A stretch of 64,000 nucleotides of DNA, from assembly GCF_000420765.1 (NCBI RefSeq), contig NZ_ATVO01000006.1:124001-188000 (forward strand), read 5' to 3'. The DNA is from Sandarakinorhabdus limnophila DSM 17366 (GTDB taxonomy: Bacteria > Pseudomonadota > Alphaproteobacteria > Sphingomonadales > Sphingomonadaceae). This document shows positions 7,858 to 16,181 of this stretch, in pieces. The notes under the pieces are model-generated. The model was not told where the DNA came from and searched no databases. It saw only the letters and a list, made by a program, of their open reading frames with translations. Every line of letters starts with the position of its first letter. Positions within the stretch are counted from its first letter, which is position 1. The translations under genes and the position numbers were made by a program.

Positions 7858-7889
7858 GGCCGGCGGCGCGACCTTCGCAGCTGCCGGCC
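7858..7889 (+). other. Intercistronic hairpin between lipoprotein and TonB receptor genes
   Basis: ggccggcggc (7858-7867) can pair with gctgccggcc (7880-7889) in a 10-bp stem with one G-U pair and a 12-base loop. No T-run follows, so a full terminator is unlikely. It could attenuate readthrough or protect the upstream message, giving different levels of lipoprotein and receptor from one transcript. Confidence 0.45.
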
Positions 7890-7915
7890 ACCGCATTTCG
7901 ACCGGGGACAAGATA

Positions 7916-10609
7916 ATGACCAACAAGCTGCCACTCCTGCTTTCGACCACCATGATGGTGGCGTTCGCTGCCCCTGCCTGGGCCCAACCGGCGACCCCGC
8001 CGGCGCCCGAACCGGCTCCGGCTTCCGAAGCGCCGCCAGAAGAAGAGCCAGTCGACATTTCGATCCCTGGCGGCGGCGGCAGCGAAATCGTCGTCATCGG
8101 CCGGCGCATCCCCAACACCGTGCGGCTGAGCCGCGAAGTGGTGTCGGTGCTGAGCCAGGCCGACATCGCGCGTTCGGGTGAAGGCGACATCGCCGGCGCC
8201 CTGAAGCGCGTGACCGGCCTGTCGGTTGTTGGCGGCCGTTATGTCTATGTGCGTGGTCTGGGTGAACGTTACTCGCTGGCGCTGCTGAACGGCCTGCCGA
8301 TCCCGTCGCCGGATCCGCTGCGCCGCGTGGTCCCGCTCGATCTGTTCCCGACCTCGGTTCTGGCTTCGTCTGTTGTGCAGAAAAGCTATTCCGCCAATTT
8401 CCCCGGCGAATTCGGCGGCGGCGTCATCAACCTGACAACGCGGGCCGTGCCCAAGGAAGCCTTCTTCACGGTGGGCGCCAGCATTGGTGCCAACACCGCC
8501 ACCACCGGCCAGCTCGGCTATGTCTATGCGGGGGGCCGCAAGGACTGGACCGGCTATGACGACGGCACCCGCCGTCTGCCCACCGGCATTCAGGCCAGCC
8601 AGGACGCCGGCAAGGCGCTGGCCGTGGGCGGCAATTTCTCGCTGCGCCAGTTGCAGGATATCACCGCCACCCTCGCCAATGCCGAAACCAACGTCATCTT
8701 CCGCAACGACAATATTCCGGTGAACTGGAGCGGCAACATGTCGGGCGGCCGCGCCTGGGACGTGGGTGACGCGCGCATCGGTTTCGTGTTCGCCGCCGGT
8801 CTGTCGAATGATTGGCAGACTAAAGCCGGCAAGCAGCAGCTTTCCGGCGGCGCCGCGGTGGGTCAGGGCGGCACGCTGCAGCTCAACCCGGATCAGGATT
8901 TCGACTTTGCCGCCACGGAATTCCGTAGCGTTGTCAACGGCCTGTTCAGCATTGGTGCCGAATTCGGCGATCACAAGATCCGTTTCGCCAACGTCTATGT
9001 GAACGACACCATCAAGGAAGCCCGCATCCAGGTCGGCACCGACGACATCAACGTGGGTCGCGACGTGCTGTTGCAGCGCAACGCCACCGCGCAGTTCCGC
9101 CGCCAGCTGATCGACACGCAGTTCGTGGGCGAATTCAAGTTCGACGATCTCACCGTCGATCTGCGCGGCACCTATGCCAACTCCAAGCGTCTCGCTCCTT
9201 ATGAGCGGTTCAATAACTATGCGTTCTCGGCGCAGTTTAAGGATTATGTGAACGATCTGCGGTCGCCGGGCCAATCCAGCCTGGTCGCCTTCAGCCGGCT
9301 GAACGAAGACGTGTGGGGCGGCGGCCTCGATCTTGGCTACAAGATCCGCGGCGGCCCGTTCCCGATCAAGCTCACCGCCGGCTATGCCTACAGCAAAGCC
9401 GATCGCGTGTCGGAACGTTTTGACTATCGCTATCAGTCCAACGCGGCGCTGCCCGGTGCCCTCAGCCAGCAGCGCCCTGATTTCCTGCTGTCGGATTACA
9501 ACGTCTATACCTACGGCATCATCCTCAACACCATCTCCACGGTGGCGCCGCGCTATGATGCCGGCCTGACCGTGAATGCCGGCTATGGCCAGATCGAGAT
9601 CGAACCGACCGATGGCGTGCAGCTGGTGGCCGGCGTGCGTTATGAATCCGGCAAGCAGAACGTGACGCCGGTTGACGTGTTCAACGCCAACCCCGGCTCG
9701 GCCTTCAACACGCCCACCAACATCAACGAGGATTACTGGCTGCCGGCGCTGACCGTTACCTGGAACTTCGCTGAAGACATGCAGCTGCGCTTTGCCGCGT
9801 CGAAGACCATTGCGCGTCCGCAGTTCCGCGAACTGGCACCGCAGCCCTATTTCGACACCGAAAGCGACCGTTTGAGCTTCGGCAACCAGTTCCTGACCAA
9901 TTCCCAGCTGATCAACGTCGAAGCCCGCTACGAATGGTATTTCGGTCGTGACGAGCGGCTGGCCGTTGGCGGCTTCTTCAAGGATATCGATCAGCCGATC
10001 GATGCCATCGCCTTCGTGCAGGGCGGCACCTTCCAGACGACGTTTGCCAACGTGCCGAACGCTCGCCTGTATGGCGCCGAAATCGAAGCCCAGAAATATT
10101 TCGACCTGTCGGGCTGGGGTGATCTCTTCGCCAGCCGCCGCTTCTTCATCTCGGCCAACTATACTTACACCGACAGCAAGCTGCGCGTGAAGGCGGGTGA
10201 CACCACTCGCTTCCCGCTTTCGGGCGCGATCGTACCGGCAACCGACATCTTCAAGAGCGGCCTGCCGCTTACCGGCCAGTCCGATCATGTTGCCAACCTG
10301 TCGTTCGGCTTCCAGGATGATGAAGGCCTGTCGGAACAGACCATCCTGCTGAACTATGCCAGCAACCGCGTCGCCTTCCGCGGCCCGTCGGGCCAACCCG
10401 ATCTGGTGGAAAAGCCCGGTATCCGTCTGGATGTCGTGGTCCGCCAGGGCGTCAAGCTGTTCGGCAGCGAACTGGAAGTGAAGCTGGAAGGCCGCAACCT
10501 GACCAACACGCGTTATCAGGAATTCCAGCGCCTCAACGCCAGCCGCATCGACACCAACACTTATGTGCTGGGCCGCACCTTCCAGGCGAGCGTTTCCGCC
10601 AAGTTCTAA
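7916..10609 (+). CDS. TonB-dependent outer-membrane receptor
   Basis: 897 residues. A signal peptide (to about Ala23) and a Pro/Glu-rich segment precede a TonB-box-like EIVVIG (57-62). The plug domain has DIAGALKRVTGLSVVGGRYV, VRGLGERYSLALLNGLPIPSPD and GGGVINLTTRAVPKEAFF, read in parts. A ~700-residue beta-barrel follows, ending in SVSAKF with the C-terminal Phe needed for Bam-dependent assembly. It imports an unknown ligand using TonB-ExbBD energy. The start follows GGGGACAAGATA. It lies 80 bases after the lipoprotein gene in the same orientation and ends at a clear terminator, so the two likely form one unit. Substrate is unknown; the PhoB-like box upstream hints at a phosphorus-containing ligand or phosphate stress. 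Confidence 0.92.
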   Translation: MTNKLPLLLSTTMMVAFAAPAWAQPATPPAPEPAPASEAPPEEEPVDISIPGGGGSEIVVIGRRIPNTVRLSREVVSVLSQADIARSGEGDIAGALKRVTGLSVVGGRYVYVRGLGERYSLALLNGLPIPSPDPLRRVVPLDLFPTSVLASSVVQKSYSANFPGEFGGGVINLTTRAVPKEAFFTVGASIGANTATTGQLGYVYAGGRKDWTGYDDGTRRLPTGIQASQDAGKALAVGGNFSLRQLQDITATLANAETNVIFRNDNIPVNWSGNMSGGRAWDVGDARIGFVFAAGLSNDWQTKAGKQQLSGGAAVGQGGTLQLNPDQDFDFAATEFRSVVNGLFSIGAEFGDHKIRFANVYVNDTIKEARIQVGTDDINVGRDVLLQRNATAQFRRQLIDTQFVGEFKFDDLTVDLRGTYANSKRLAPYERFNNYAFSAQFKDYVNDLRSPGQSSLVAFSRLNEDVWGGGLDLGYKIRGGPFPIKLTAGYAYSKADRVSERFDYRYQSNAALPGALSQQRPDFLLSDYNVYTYGIILNTISTVAPRYDAGLTVNAGYGQIEIEPTDGVQLVAGVRYESGKQNVTPVDVFNANPGSAFNTPTNINEDYWLPALTVTWNFAEDMQLRFAASKTIARPQFRELAPQPYFDTESDRLSFGNQFLTNSQLINVEARYEWYFGRDERLAVGGFFKDIDQPIDAIAFVQGGTFQTTFANVPNARLYGAEIEAQKYFDLSGWGDLFASRRFFISANYTYTDSKLRVKAGDTTRFPLSGAIVPATDIFKSGLPLTGQSDHVANLSFGFQDDEGLSEQTILLNYASNRVAFRGPSGQPDLVEKPGIRLDVVVRQGVKLFGSELEVKLEGRNLTNTRYQEFQRLNASRIDTNTYVLGRTFQASVSAKF

Positions 10610-10627
10610 GTTGAGTCCCCCGAAACT

Positions 10628-10659
10628 GCCGCCGGCGCCCTGTGCTCCGGCGGCTTTTT
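10628..10659 (+). terminator. Rho-independent terminator after the TonB receptor gene
   Basis: gccgccgg (10628-10635) pairs perfectly with ccggcggc (10647-10654) across an 11-base loop and is followed directly by five T residues. It lies 18 bases after the receptor stop and before a gene on the opposite strand, so it closes the lipoprotein-receptor transcript. Confidence 0.88.
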
Positions 10660-10690
10660 CGTGTCAGTTCACGGCGGGATAGCGATCGTT

Positions 10691-11308
10691 TTAGATAACC
10701 GCCGGATGACGGCGGGGCTGATCGCGGAACCAGGCCGTGATGATATATTTGGTGCCGGCCCGCACCGGCATGCCGGCATGCAGGGTGGCGCTGTTCACCC
10801 CGCCATCGGGCAGGCGGTTGCACCAGGCCACCAGCTTGCCGGTTTCGGGCTGGATGGTCTTGTTCAGATGCTGAAACCGTGTCGCGCCGCCAGCCTTGGG
10901 CTCGTTCAGATACACCATCACCGTCCAGGTGCGTTGGCCGCCATCAGCGGTGTGCGGATAATAATCCAAGCCCGTCGGCTCGAAATAATCGGTGTGCATC
11001 TGGAACTGCTGGCCCACGGCATAACGCTGGCCCTGCAAGGCTTCGGCATGGGCGATGTCGAGCCCGGCATAATCGGCCAGCTGGCGATAGACCCGGCCCA
11101 CCAGCGGATCATCGGCCGGCAGATCAGCGGTTTCACTGGTGCGGAAATCACTGCCCGCGCCATAGGCATCGGTGATAGTCGACGGCCGGCGATGCACATT
11201 GATCAGGCTGACCAGCCCGGCGCAATCCGCCGCCGACAGAAAGCCCTTGCGGATCACCATCTCCACTCGCTTGTCGGGCACTTTCTGGGCGCCGGCAAAC
11301 CGCGTCAT
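10691..11308 (-). CDS. Prolyl 4-hydroxylase-type 2OG-Fe(II) dioxygenase
   Basis: 205 residues. The double-stranded beta-helix fold of 2-oxoglutarate/Fe(II) oxygenases is indicated by His105-x-Asp107 (QMHTDYF), distal His177 (SATLHAGMP) and the 2OG-binding Lys187 (AGTKYIITAWFRD). The spacing matches the prolyl 4-hydroxylase alpha-subunit catalytic domain. The short N-terminal region begins MTRFAGAQKVPDKR. ATG 11308 overlaps the prepilin peptidase stop by 4 bases (ATGA), so the enzyme is co-translated with it. The target is unknown; bacterial relatives hydroxylate protein prolines or small molecules. The C-terminus ends near 10691, about 30 bases from the terminator of the facing receptor gene. 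Confidence 0.88.
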   Translation of the reverse strand: MTRFAGAQKVPDKRVEMVIRKGFLSAADCAGLVSLINVHRRPSTITDAYGAGSDFRTSETADLPADDPLVGRVYRQLADYAGLDIAHAEALQGQRYAVGQQFQMHTDYFEPTGLDYYPHTADGGQRTWTVMVYLNEPKAGGATRFQHLNKTIQPETGKLVAWCNRLPDGGVNSATLHAGMPVRAGTKYIITAWFRDQPRRHPAVI

Positions 11309-12054
11309 CGAACCATCTCCAGCCAATCGGGCCCCAGCCATAGCAGGATCAGCGCCACGCCCGCCAGCAGTGCACCGAACGGCAGCCGGGTAGCGGCGTT
11401 CACCGGGCGACCGCGAAAATGATCCCAGCCGGCCAGCGCGAGGCCCAGTGCGGCTGCGCCGGTGATCAGGAACGGCAGGCTCCACCCGCCCAGCAGCGCC
11501 CCCAGCCCGGCCAGCAACTTGGGATCGCCGCCGCCCAGCCCGTCGCGCCCGCGCAGCCGCTTGTATGCAAAGCCCACCAGCCACAGCCCGGCAAAGCCCA
11601 ACCCTGCGCCCCACAGCCGCTGTTCCAGCGGCAGCCCCGGCAGCAGCAGCGCGAACGGGATCAGCGGCAGGGTGAGCGCATCGGGCAGCCACTGATGTTC
11701 GGCGTCAAGGATCAGCAGCGCCAGCAACCACCACCCAGCCAGCGCCAGCAATAAGCCTTCCAGCGCCGGGAATTGCCACAACAGCCCGGCCCCGATCACC
11801 GCTGCCGCCAGTTCGATCTGCCAATGCCGGGCCGCAATGGCCTGGCCGCAGTGCCGGCAGCGACCACGCAGGATGATGTGCGACAGCACCGGCACCAGTT
11901 CCAGCGCACCCAATCTTGCCCCGCACCGGTCACAGCGCGAGCGGCCAAGGATGGTTTCCCCCTGCGGCCAGCGTGCCGTCAGCAACGCGATGAAACTGCC
12001 CAGCAGAAGGCCCAGGCCGCCGCCGATCACCGGCCACCAGCCTGCCGGCAGCAT
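11305..12054 (-). CDS. gspO: Prepilin peptidase (type IV leader peptidase, GspO/PilD)
   Basis: 249 residues, polytopic. The N-terminus has GSF and a paired CxxC zinc motif (CDRCG at 41-45, CRHCG at 66-70). The two catalytic aspartates are in ILDAEHQWLPD (Asp117) and GGGDPK (Asp177), the hallmark of this aspartyl protease family. It cleaves the leaders of the GspG-K pseudopilins encoded at 275-2905 and N-methylates the new N-termini. ATG 12054 shares one base with the stop of the upstream dehydrogenase. It is the only prepilin peptidase in the window and probably serves the type II system. Confidence 0.95.
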   Translation of the reverse strand: MLPAGWWPVIGGGLGLLLGSFIALLTARWPQGETILGRSRCDRCGARLGALELVPVLSHIILRGRCRHCGQAIAARHWQIELAAAVIGAGLLWQFPALEGLLLALAGWWLLALLILDAEHQWLPDALTLPLIPFALLLPGLPLEQRLWGAGLGFAGLWLVGFAYKRLRGRDGLGGGDPKLLAGLGALLGGWSLPFLITGAAALGLALAGWDHFRGRPVNAATRLPFGALLAGVALILLWLGPDWLEMVR

Positions 12055-13166
12055 CAGGGGATCAGGATCTGGCGGATGGCGTGCCCGCTGGCCAACGCAT
12101 CGAGCGCATCGTTGATCTCGGCCATCGGCCGCACGCCGGAAAGCAGCCGCTCCACCGGCAGCCGCCCGGCCCGCCACAAGGCGATGTAGCGCGGAATGTC
12201 ACGCGCCGGCACCGCCGATCCCATGTAGCTGCCGATGATAGTCTTGGCTTCCGCCACCAGGCTCACTGCCGGGATGGTGAAGGGATCGGCCGGGTTGGGC
12301 AGGCCGACGGTGACAATGCGGCCACCGCGCGCCGCGGTGCGATAGGCCTCGGCCAGCACCTTGCCGCTGCCCACGCTCTCGATGGCGACCCGGGGCGCGC
12401 CATGCTTGGCAAAGGCTTGCGCCGCGTCTTCCGGTGCCACCGCCGCGCGGGCACCCAGTTCCAGCGCCAGTGCGCGCTTTTCCGGCACCGGATCGATGGC
12501 AATCACCGGTTCCGCGCCCGCCGCCACCGCCCCCAGCAGCGCGGCCAAGCCAACACCGCCCAAACCCCAGACAGCAACGCTTTCGCCAGGCCGCACCACG
12601 GCCGAATTGAACACCGCGCCAACGCCCGTCAGCACCGCACAACCGAACAGCGCAGCGATTTCGGCCGGGATGTCGTCGTCGATCACCACCAGGCTGCGTT
12701 CATCGATCACCGCGTGGCTGGCAAAGGCTGACAGGCCCAGATGATGGTGCACGGGGTGGCCGCAATCCGAGAGGCGAAAGCCGCCGCCGAGCAATTCGCC
12801 TTTGCCGTTGGCCGCCGCGCCATTGCCGCACAGCCACGGCTCGCCCGACCAGCAGACGGTGCAGTGGCCGCAGGCCGGCAGGAAGGCCATCACCACGCGC
12901 GTGCCCGGCTTCAGCCGCGCGCCCGGCCCGGCGGTTTCCACGCGCGCCACCGCTTCATGGCCCAGCGCCATCGGCAGCGGGCGCGGGCGATCGGCGTTCA
13001 CCACCGACAGATCACTGTGGCACAGGCCGGCGGCTTCGATCGCTACAAGCACCTCGCCTGGCCCCGGCGGCGCGAGATCGAGCGTCTTCATCGTCAGCGG
13101 CTGGCTGGTGGCATAAGGCTGAGCCGCACCCATGGCGGCAAGAACGGCGGCGGTCGTTTTGGTCAT
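12054..13166 (-). CDS. Zinc-dependent alcohol dehydrogenase (medium-chain family)
   Basis: 370 residues. The GroES-like N-terminal domain has the catalytic-zinc Cys in AAGLCHSDLS and His in LGHEAVARVE. A structural-zinc lobe carries four cysteines (CGHCTVC through WLCG). The NAD-binding domain shows VWGLGGVGLAALLGAVAAGA with Asp after the second strand (AIDPVPEKR), pointing to NAD rather than NADP. It oxidises an unidentified primary alcohol or reduces an aldehyde. ATG 13166 has an AGGG site seven bases upstream; a GTG at 13172 overlapping the racemase stop is an alternative. The length fits the class III/benzyl alcohol dehydrogenase group. Confidence 0.93.
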   Translation of the reverse strand: MTKTTAAVLAAMGAAQPYATSQPLTMKTLDLAPPGPGEVLVAIEAAGLCHSDLSVVNADRPRPLPMALGHEAVARVETAGPGARLKPGTRVVMAFLPACGHCTVCWSGEPWLCGNGAAANGKGELLGGGFRLSDCGHPVHHHLGLSAFASHAVIDERSLVVIDDDIPAEIAALFGCAVLTGVGAVFNSAVVRPGESVAVWGLGGVGLAALLGAVAAGAEPVIAIDPVPEKRALALELGARAAVAPEDAAQAFAKHGAPRVAIESVGSGKVLAEAYRTAARGGRIVTVGLPNPADPFTIPAVSLVAEAKTIIGSYMGSAVPARDIPRYIALWRAGRLPVERLLSGVRPMAEINDALDALASGHAIRQILIP

Positions 13167-13168
13167 CG

Positions 13169-13846
13169 TCACACCCTATCGGGCAAACGCGCCGCCGCCA
13201 ACGTGGCGCGGGCCAGCGCGGCAGTGGAATCAATCAGCGGCACGGCCACATCGGCTTGGGCCAGCAGCAGCGGCACTTCGGTGCAGGCGGCGATCACCAC
13301 GTCCGCCCCGGCTGCCGCCAACCGTGCCGCTTCGCCGGCCAGCGCCGCGCGAACATCGTGGCTGCGATCCCCGGCCTTGATGGCATTCACCGCCGGCTGC
13401 ACCACGGCCAGATCGCCCGCCAGAACCGGCACCGGGCTGGCACGCCCATACAGATCAAGTGCCAGCGTTGCGCCAACGCCCAGCACACCGATGCAGCGCG
13501 GCTGGTGCGCCATCGCCTCGGCGACGGCGGCATCGATCATCGAGACAAACGGCGCTGCGGTAATCGCATCGGCCCAGCCGTGCGCGGCATTGCACGGCAT
13601 GGCCAGCACTTGCGCCCCCTGCGCCACCAGGGCCGTGCCCATGGCGGCCAGCGCCGGGCCGGGAGAATCCGCCCCATGCAGCGCGGCGGCGTTACGATCG
13701 GGCACATGCGGGTTGCTGTCTACCAGCACGCGCGGGTGATCGGTATCGCTGGCGGCATTCACGCCTGCCACCAGCCGGTTCAGGAAATCGGCGGTGGCCG
13801 CCGGCCCCATGCCGCCGATCACGCCGATTGTCCGATAGTGGGTCAT
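13169..13846 (-). CDS. Aspartate/glutamate racemase family protein
   Basis: 225 residues with the cofactor-independent racemase fold. The N-terminal GVIGGMGPAATADF is the classic start of aspartate racemases. The two catalytic cysteines are present in MPCNAAH and AACTEVPLLL. It interconverts L- and D-forms of an acidic amino acid, probably aspartate. It overlaps the next gene upstream (a D-cysteine desulfhydrase homologue) by 4 bases, which suggests linked D-amino-acid metabolism. Length is typical (220-240). Confidence 0.93.
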   Translation of the reverse strand: MTHYRTIGVIGGMGPAATADFLNRLVAGVNAASDTDHPRVLVDSNPHVPDRNAAALHGADSPGPALAAMGTALVAQGAQVLAMPCNAAHGWADAITAAPFVSMIDAAVAEAMAHQPRCIGVLGVGATLALDLYGRASPVPVLAGDLAVVQPAVNAIKAGDRSHDVRAALAGEAARLAAAGADVVIAACTEVPLLLAQADVAVPLIDSTAALARATLAAARLPDRV

Positions 13847-14850
13847 TGATTGAAGGCAGGATCGCGCAGCACGCCGGCAAAGGCCGACAGCGACGGCGAA
13901 CCGCCGGTGTGCAGGAACAGCACCCGTTCACCCTTGAAAGCGCCTTGCCGCGCCAGCGCGATCAGCCCGGCCATCGCCTTGCCGCTGTACACCGGGTCGA
14001 GCAATATGCCCTCCTTCGCTGCCAGCAGCCGCACGGCTTCCACCATTTCGGGCGTCGGCAGCGAGTAACCAGGACCAACCCAATCGGCCAGCGCCACGAT
14101 ATCTGCGGCCACCGGCTGCGGCGTGCCCATCAGGTCGGCGGTCGCCTGCGCCAGCTTCAGCACATTGGCTTCCTGTTCGGCGCGCGGCCGGCGCACGTTG
14201 ATGCCGGTGACAGGGATACCGGCATTCAGCGCCACCAGGCCAGCGATCAGGCCCGAATGGGTGCCGGCACTGCCCGATGCGACCACGATGCGATCGAAGG
14301 CGACGCCTTCATCAAACGCTTGCGCCATGATTTCCTGTGCGCACGCGGCATAGCCCAGCGCGCCCAGCGGCGAGGAGCCACCACCCACGATGATATAGGG
14401 ATGACCGCCCGCCGCCTTTACCGCGGCGGCTTCCACGGCCATTTCCTCGGCCAGATCGGCACCGGCCGTGACCATGCGTACCGATGCGGCACCCATCAGA
14501 TCGAACAGCAGATTGTTGCCCAGTGCGTCGGGGCTGAAACTGCCCGCCACCCGCTCCTCGATCACCAGCCGGCAATCCAGGCCCTCCTTGGCGGCGGCGG
14601 CAAGCGTGAGCCGGCAATGGTTGGACTGCGGCGCACCCACGGTGATCAGCGTGTCGGCACCCTTGGCCAACGCATCGGCGATCAGGAACTCCAGCTTGCG
14701 CGTCTTGTTGCCGCCGCCGGCAAGACCGAGCAGATCGTCACGCTTGATCCAGATCTCCGCGCCGCCAATGGCGGCTGAAAGGCGCGGCAGCGGCTCCAGC
14801 GGGGTGAAACCGGGGGTGTAACGGCGACGGGGGAAGCGGGCGAGGTTCAT
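13843..14850 (-). CDS. dcyD: D-cysteine desulfhydrase / ACC deaminase-like PLP enzyme
   Basis: 335 residues of the fold-type II PLP family. The PLP lysine is in GGGNKTRKLEFL, the VGAPQSNHCRLTLAAAAK motif shapes the carboxylate site, and HTGGSPSLSAF closes the active site. The family contains D-cysteine desulfhydrase (pyruvate, sulfide, ammonia) and 1-aminocyclopropane-1-carboxylate deaminase, which cannot be separated safely by eye. The length and QSNHCR context favour D-cysteine desulfhydrase. The frame is open to 14958, but that extension would run through the tRNA-Phe gene; ATG 14850 (MNLARFPRRRYTPGFTPLEP) matches the family start. Confidence 0.85.
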   Translation of the reverse strand: MNLARFPRRRYTPGFTPLEPLPRLSAAIGGAEIWIKRDDLLGLAGGGNKTRKLEFLIADALAKGADTLITVGAPQSNHCRLTLAAAAKEGLDCRLVIEERVAGSFSPDALGNNLLFDLMGAASVRMVTAGADLAEEMAVEAAAVKAAGGHPYIIVGGGSSPLGALGYAACAQEIMAQAFDEGVAFDRIVVASGSAGTHSGLIAGLVALNAGIPVTGINVRRPRAEQEANVLKLAQATADLMGTPQPVAADIVALADWVGPGYSLPTPEMVEAVRLLAAKEGILLDPVYSGKAMAGLIALARQGAFKGERVLFLHTGGSPSLSAFAGVLRDPAFNQ

Positions 14851-14913
14851 GGACGCAGCCCATGGCCGATGTTCCCCGCCATGGGAAGTCCTGATCTGCG
14901 CGAGCGGTAAGAA

Positions 14914-14988
14914 TGGTGCCCGGGGGCGGATTTGAACCACCGACACGGGGATTTTCAATCCCCTGCTCTACCCCTGAGCTACCCGGGC
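14914..14988 (-). tRNA. tRNA-Phe (anticodon GAA)
   Basis: The minus strand folds into a full cloverleaf. The acceptor is GCCCGGG/CCCGGGC, the D arm GCTC/GAGC, the anticodon stem GGGGA/TCCCC with loop TTGAAAA (anticodon GAA), the variable loop GTGTC and the T arm GGTGG/CCGCC with TTCAAAT. The discriminator is A, and the CCA end is encoded (14916-14914). Confidence 0.97.
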
Positions 14989-15034
14989 CCACATTTGTCA
15001 CAGCGGTCGGGTAAACCGCGTGGGAGGCGGCCGT

Positions 15035-15244
15035 TTAGCCAGCCTCGTCGTCGTTGTCCAGCGCAGAGATGTCAGAAAGTTCGTCCGCCTCGCTTCCCGC
15101 CGGCAGCACATAGCGATCGGACAGCCAGGCGTTGAGGTCGCGGCTGCGGCAGCCTTCGGAACAGAAGGGGCGGAAGGCCGGCGCCGCGGGGGCCTTGCGG
15201 CAATAAACACACGGGCGCGGGCGCGAATCAGGCGGGTTGGACAT
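15035..15244 (-). CDS. yacG: DNA gyrase inhibitor YacG-type zinc protein
   Basis: 69 residues with a single treble-clef zinc site: Cys12, Cys15, Cys28 and Cys32 (CVYC and FCSEGC), followed by RDLNAWLSDRYVLP, the strongly conserved YacG stretch, and an acidic tail. In E. coli YacG binds GyrB and inhibits gyrase. ATG 15244 follows a GGGAGGGG ribosome site, which rules out the upstream ATG at 15262. It overlaps the end of the RNase E/G-like gene by 17 bases; this pairing is usual in alphaproteobacteria. Confidence 0.93.
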   Translation of the reverse strand: MSNPPDSRPRPCVYCRKAPAAPAFRPFCSEGCRSRDLNAWLSDRYVLPAGSEADELSDISALDNDDEAG

Positions 15245-16181
15245 GGCCCCTCCCTGCCCCATCGCGGGCCTGCAGCGCCAGTGTCCCGCCGGTCAGTCGC
15301 GCGCAGTCCGCAATCAGGGCCGGGTGCGCGGCCAGCCAATCGATTACGCTGGCCTGGGCCTCGATCTGCACGGGGCCGACCAGGCGCTGCGCGCGGCGCA
15401 GCAGTTCCAGCGCGGCAAAGCCCGGTTGGCGCACGTTTTCGATCAGGCTCAACTGCCGGCGCGGGCGGATGATCTGCACCAGGCCAAATCCGTTCATCGC
15501 AGTCCTTTCAAACGGCGGCGGCAGGGTTTCGGCCAGGATGGCATCCACAACGGCGCGCGGGGCACGGCCGCCAAGCGAAGGGAAATCCACCACCACCGGG
15601 CCACCGATGCCATGCCGGCGAATCAAGGCCGCTACGGCGCGGGCCGCCGCTTCGGCCAACCGCGCCAGATCGCCTGTCCCATCCACATCGATCACCAGCA
15701 TCGCCGCCGTGGGCGCCACTAGCAGCCGGCCACCGGGGAACTCGACACGGCCCGACAGCGCCTCTTCCACCACCGTATCCCAGCCCGAATCGGCCAGCAC
15801 ATCCGGACCATGCGCCGGCACCGGCGTCACGGCATGGCCAGCCGTCGCCAGCCGCGTCGCCAGATCGGGCGCTGGGCGCGCCGGGCCATCGTGCGCCGCC
15901 ACCCGCGCCTGCTTGTCGCGCACACCATCGGGCCGCGCCGGGCGCAGCACTTCCACCAGACGGGTCTGCCCCTCGGGCCAATCGGCCGGCACCGGCGCCA
16001 ATTGCGCTTCGACAGCGGCCAGCACCGCCACGCCCTGCCGGCGATCGGCCAGCCGCGCCGGCGCGATCAGGCCCACCGGCAGCGGATCGTCCGCGCGCGC
16101 GATGTGAGCCTCCACCACCGTATCACCATCCAGCACCAGGGCGCGGGTGGCGCCGGGCGCGGCCTCCACCAGCGCGATCAT
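15228..16181 (-). CDS. Minimal ribonuclease E/G-family protein
   Basis: 317 residues, well below RNase G (~490) or RNase E. The catalytic-site landmarks are recognisable: AAMLVIDVDG and GPVVVDFPSLGG carry the two Mg-binding aspartates (compare IDVNS and VIDFIDM in RNase E), and MNGFGLVQIIRPR resembles the last core motif. No S1 domain, zinc-link CPxCxG motif or C-terminal scaffold is seen. The segment between residues ~30 and 120 is Ala/Pro/Arg-rich and divergent. It lies between maf and yacG with ATGA and 17-base overlaps. A role in RNA processing is likely, but activity without S1 is uncertain. Confidence 0.8.
   Translation of the reverse strand: MIALVEAAPGATRALVLDGDTVVEAHIARADDPLPVGLIAPARLADRRQGVAVLAAVEAQLAPVPADWPEGQTRLVEVLRPARPDGVRDKQARVAAHDGPARPAPDLATRLATAGHAVTPVPAHGPDVLADSGWDTVVEEALSGRVEFPGGRLLVAPTAAMLVIDVDGTGDLARLAEAAARAVAALIRRHGIGGPVVVDFPSLGGRAPRAVVDAILAETLPPPFERTAMNGFGLVQIIRPRRQLSLIENVRQPGFAALELLRRAQRLVGPVQIEAQASVIDWLAAHPALIADCARLTGGTLALQARDGAGRGHVQPA

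Noticed and set aside
7382..10396. A 1004-codon open frame on the minus strand opposite the TonB receptor
   Set aside because: It mirrors the receptor's codon structure in GC-rich DNA; the receptor on the plus strand has a signal peptide, plug, barrel and C-terminal Phe, and the antisense product shows no domain.
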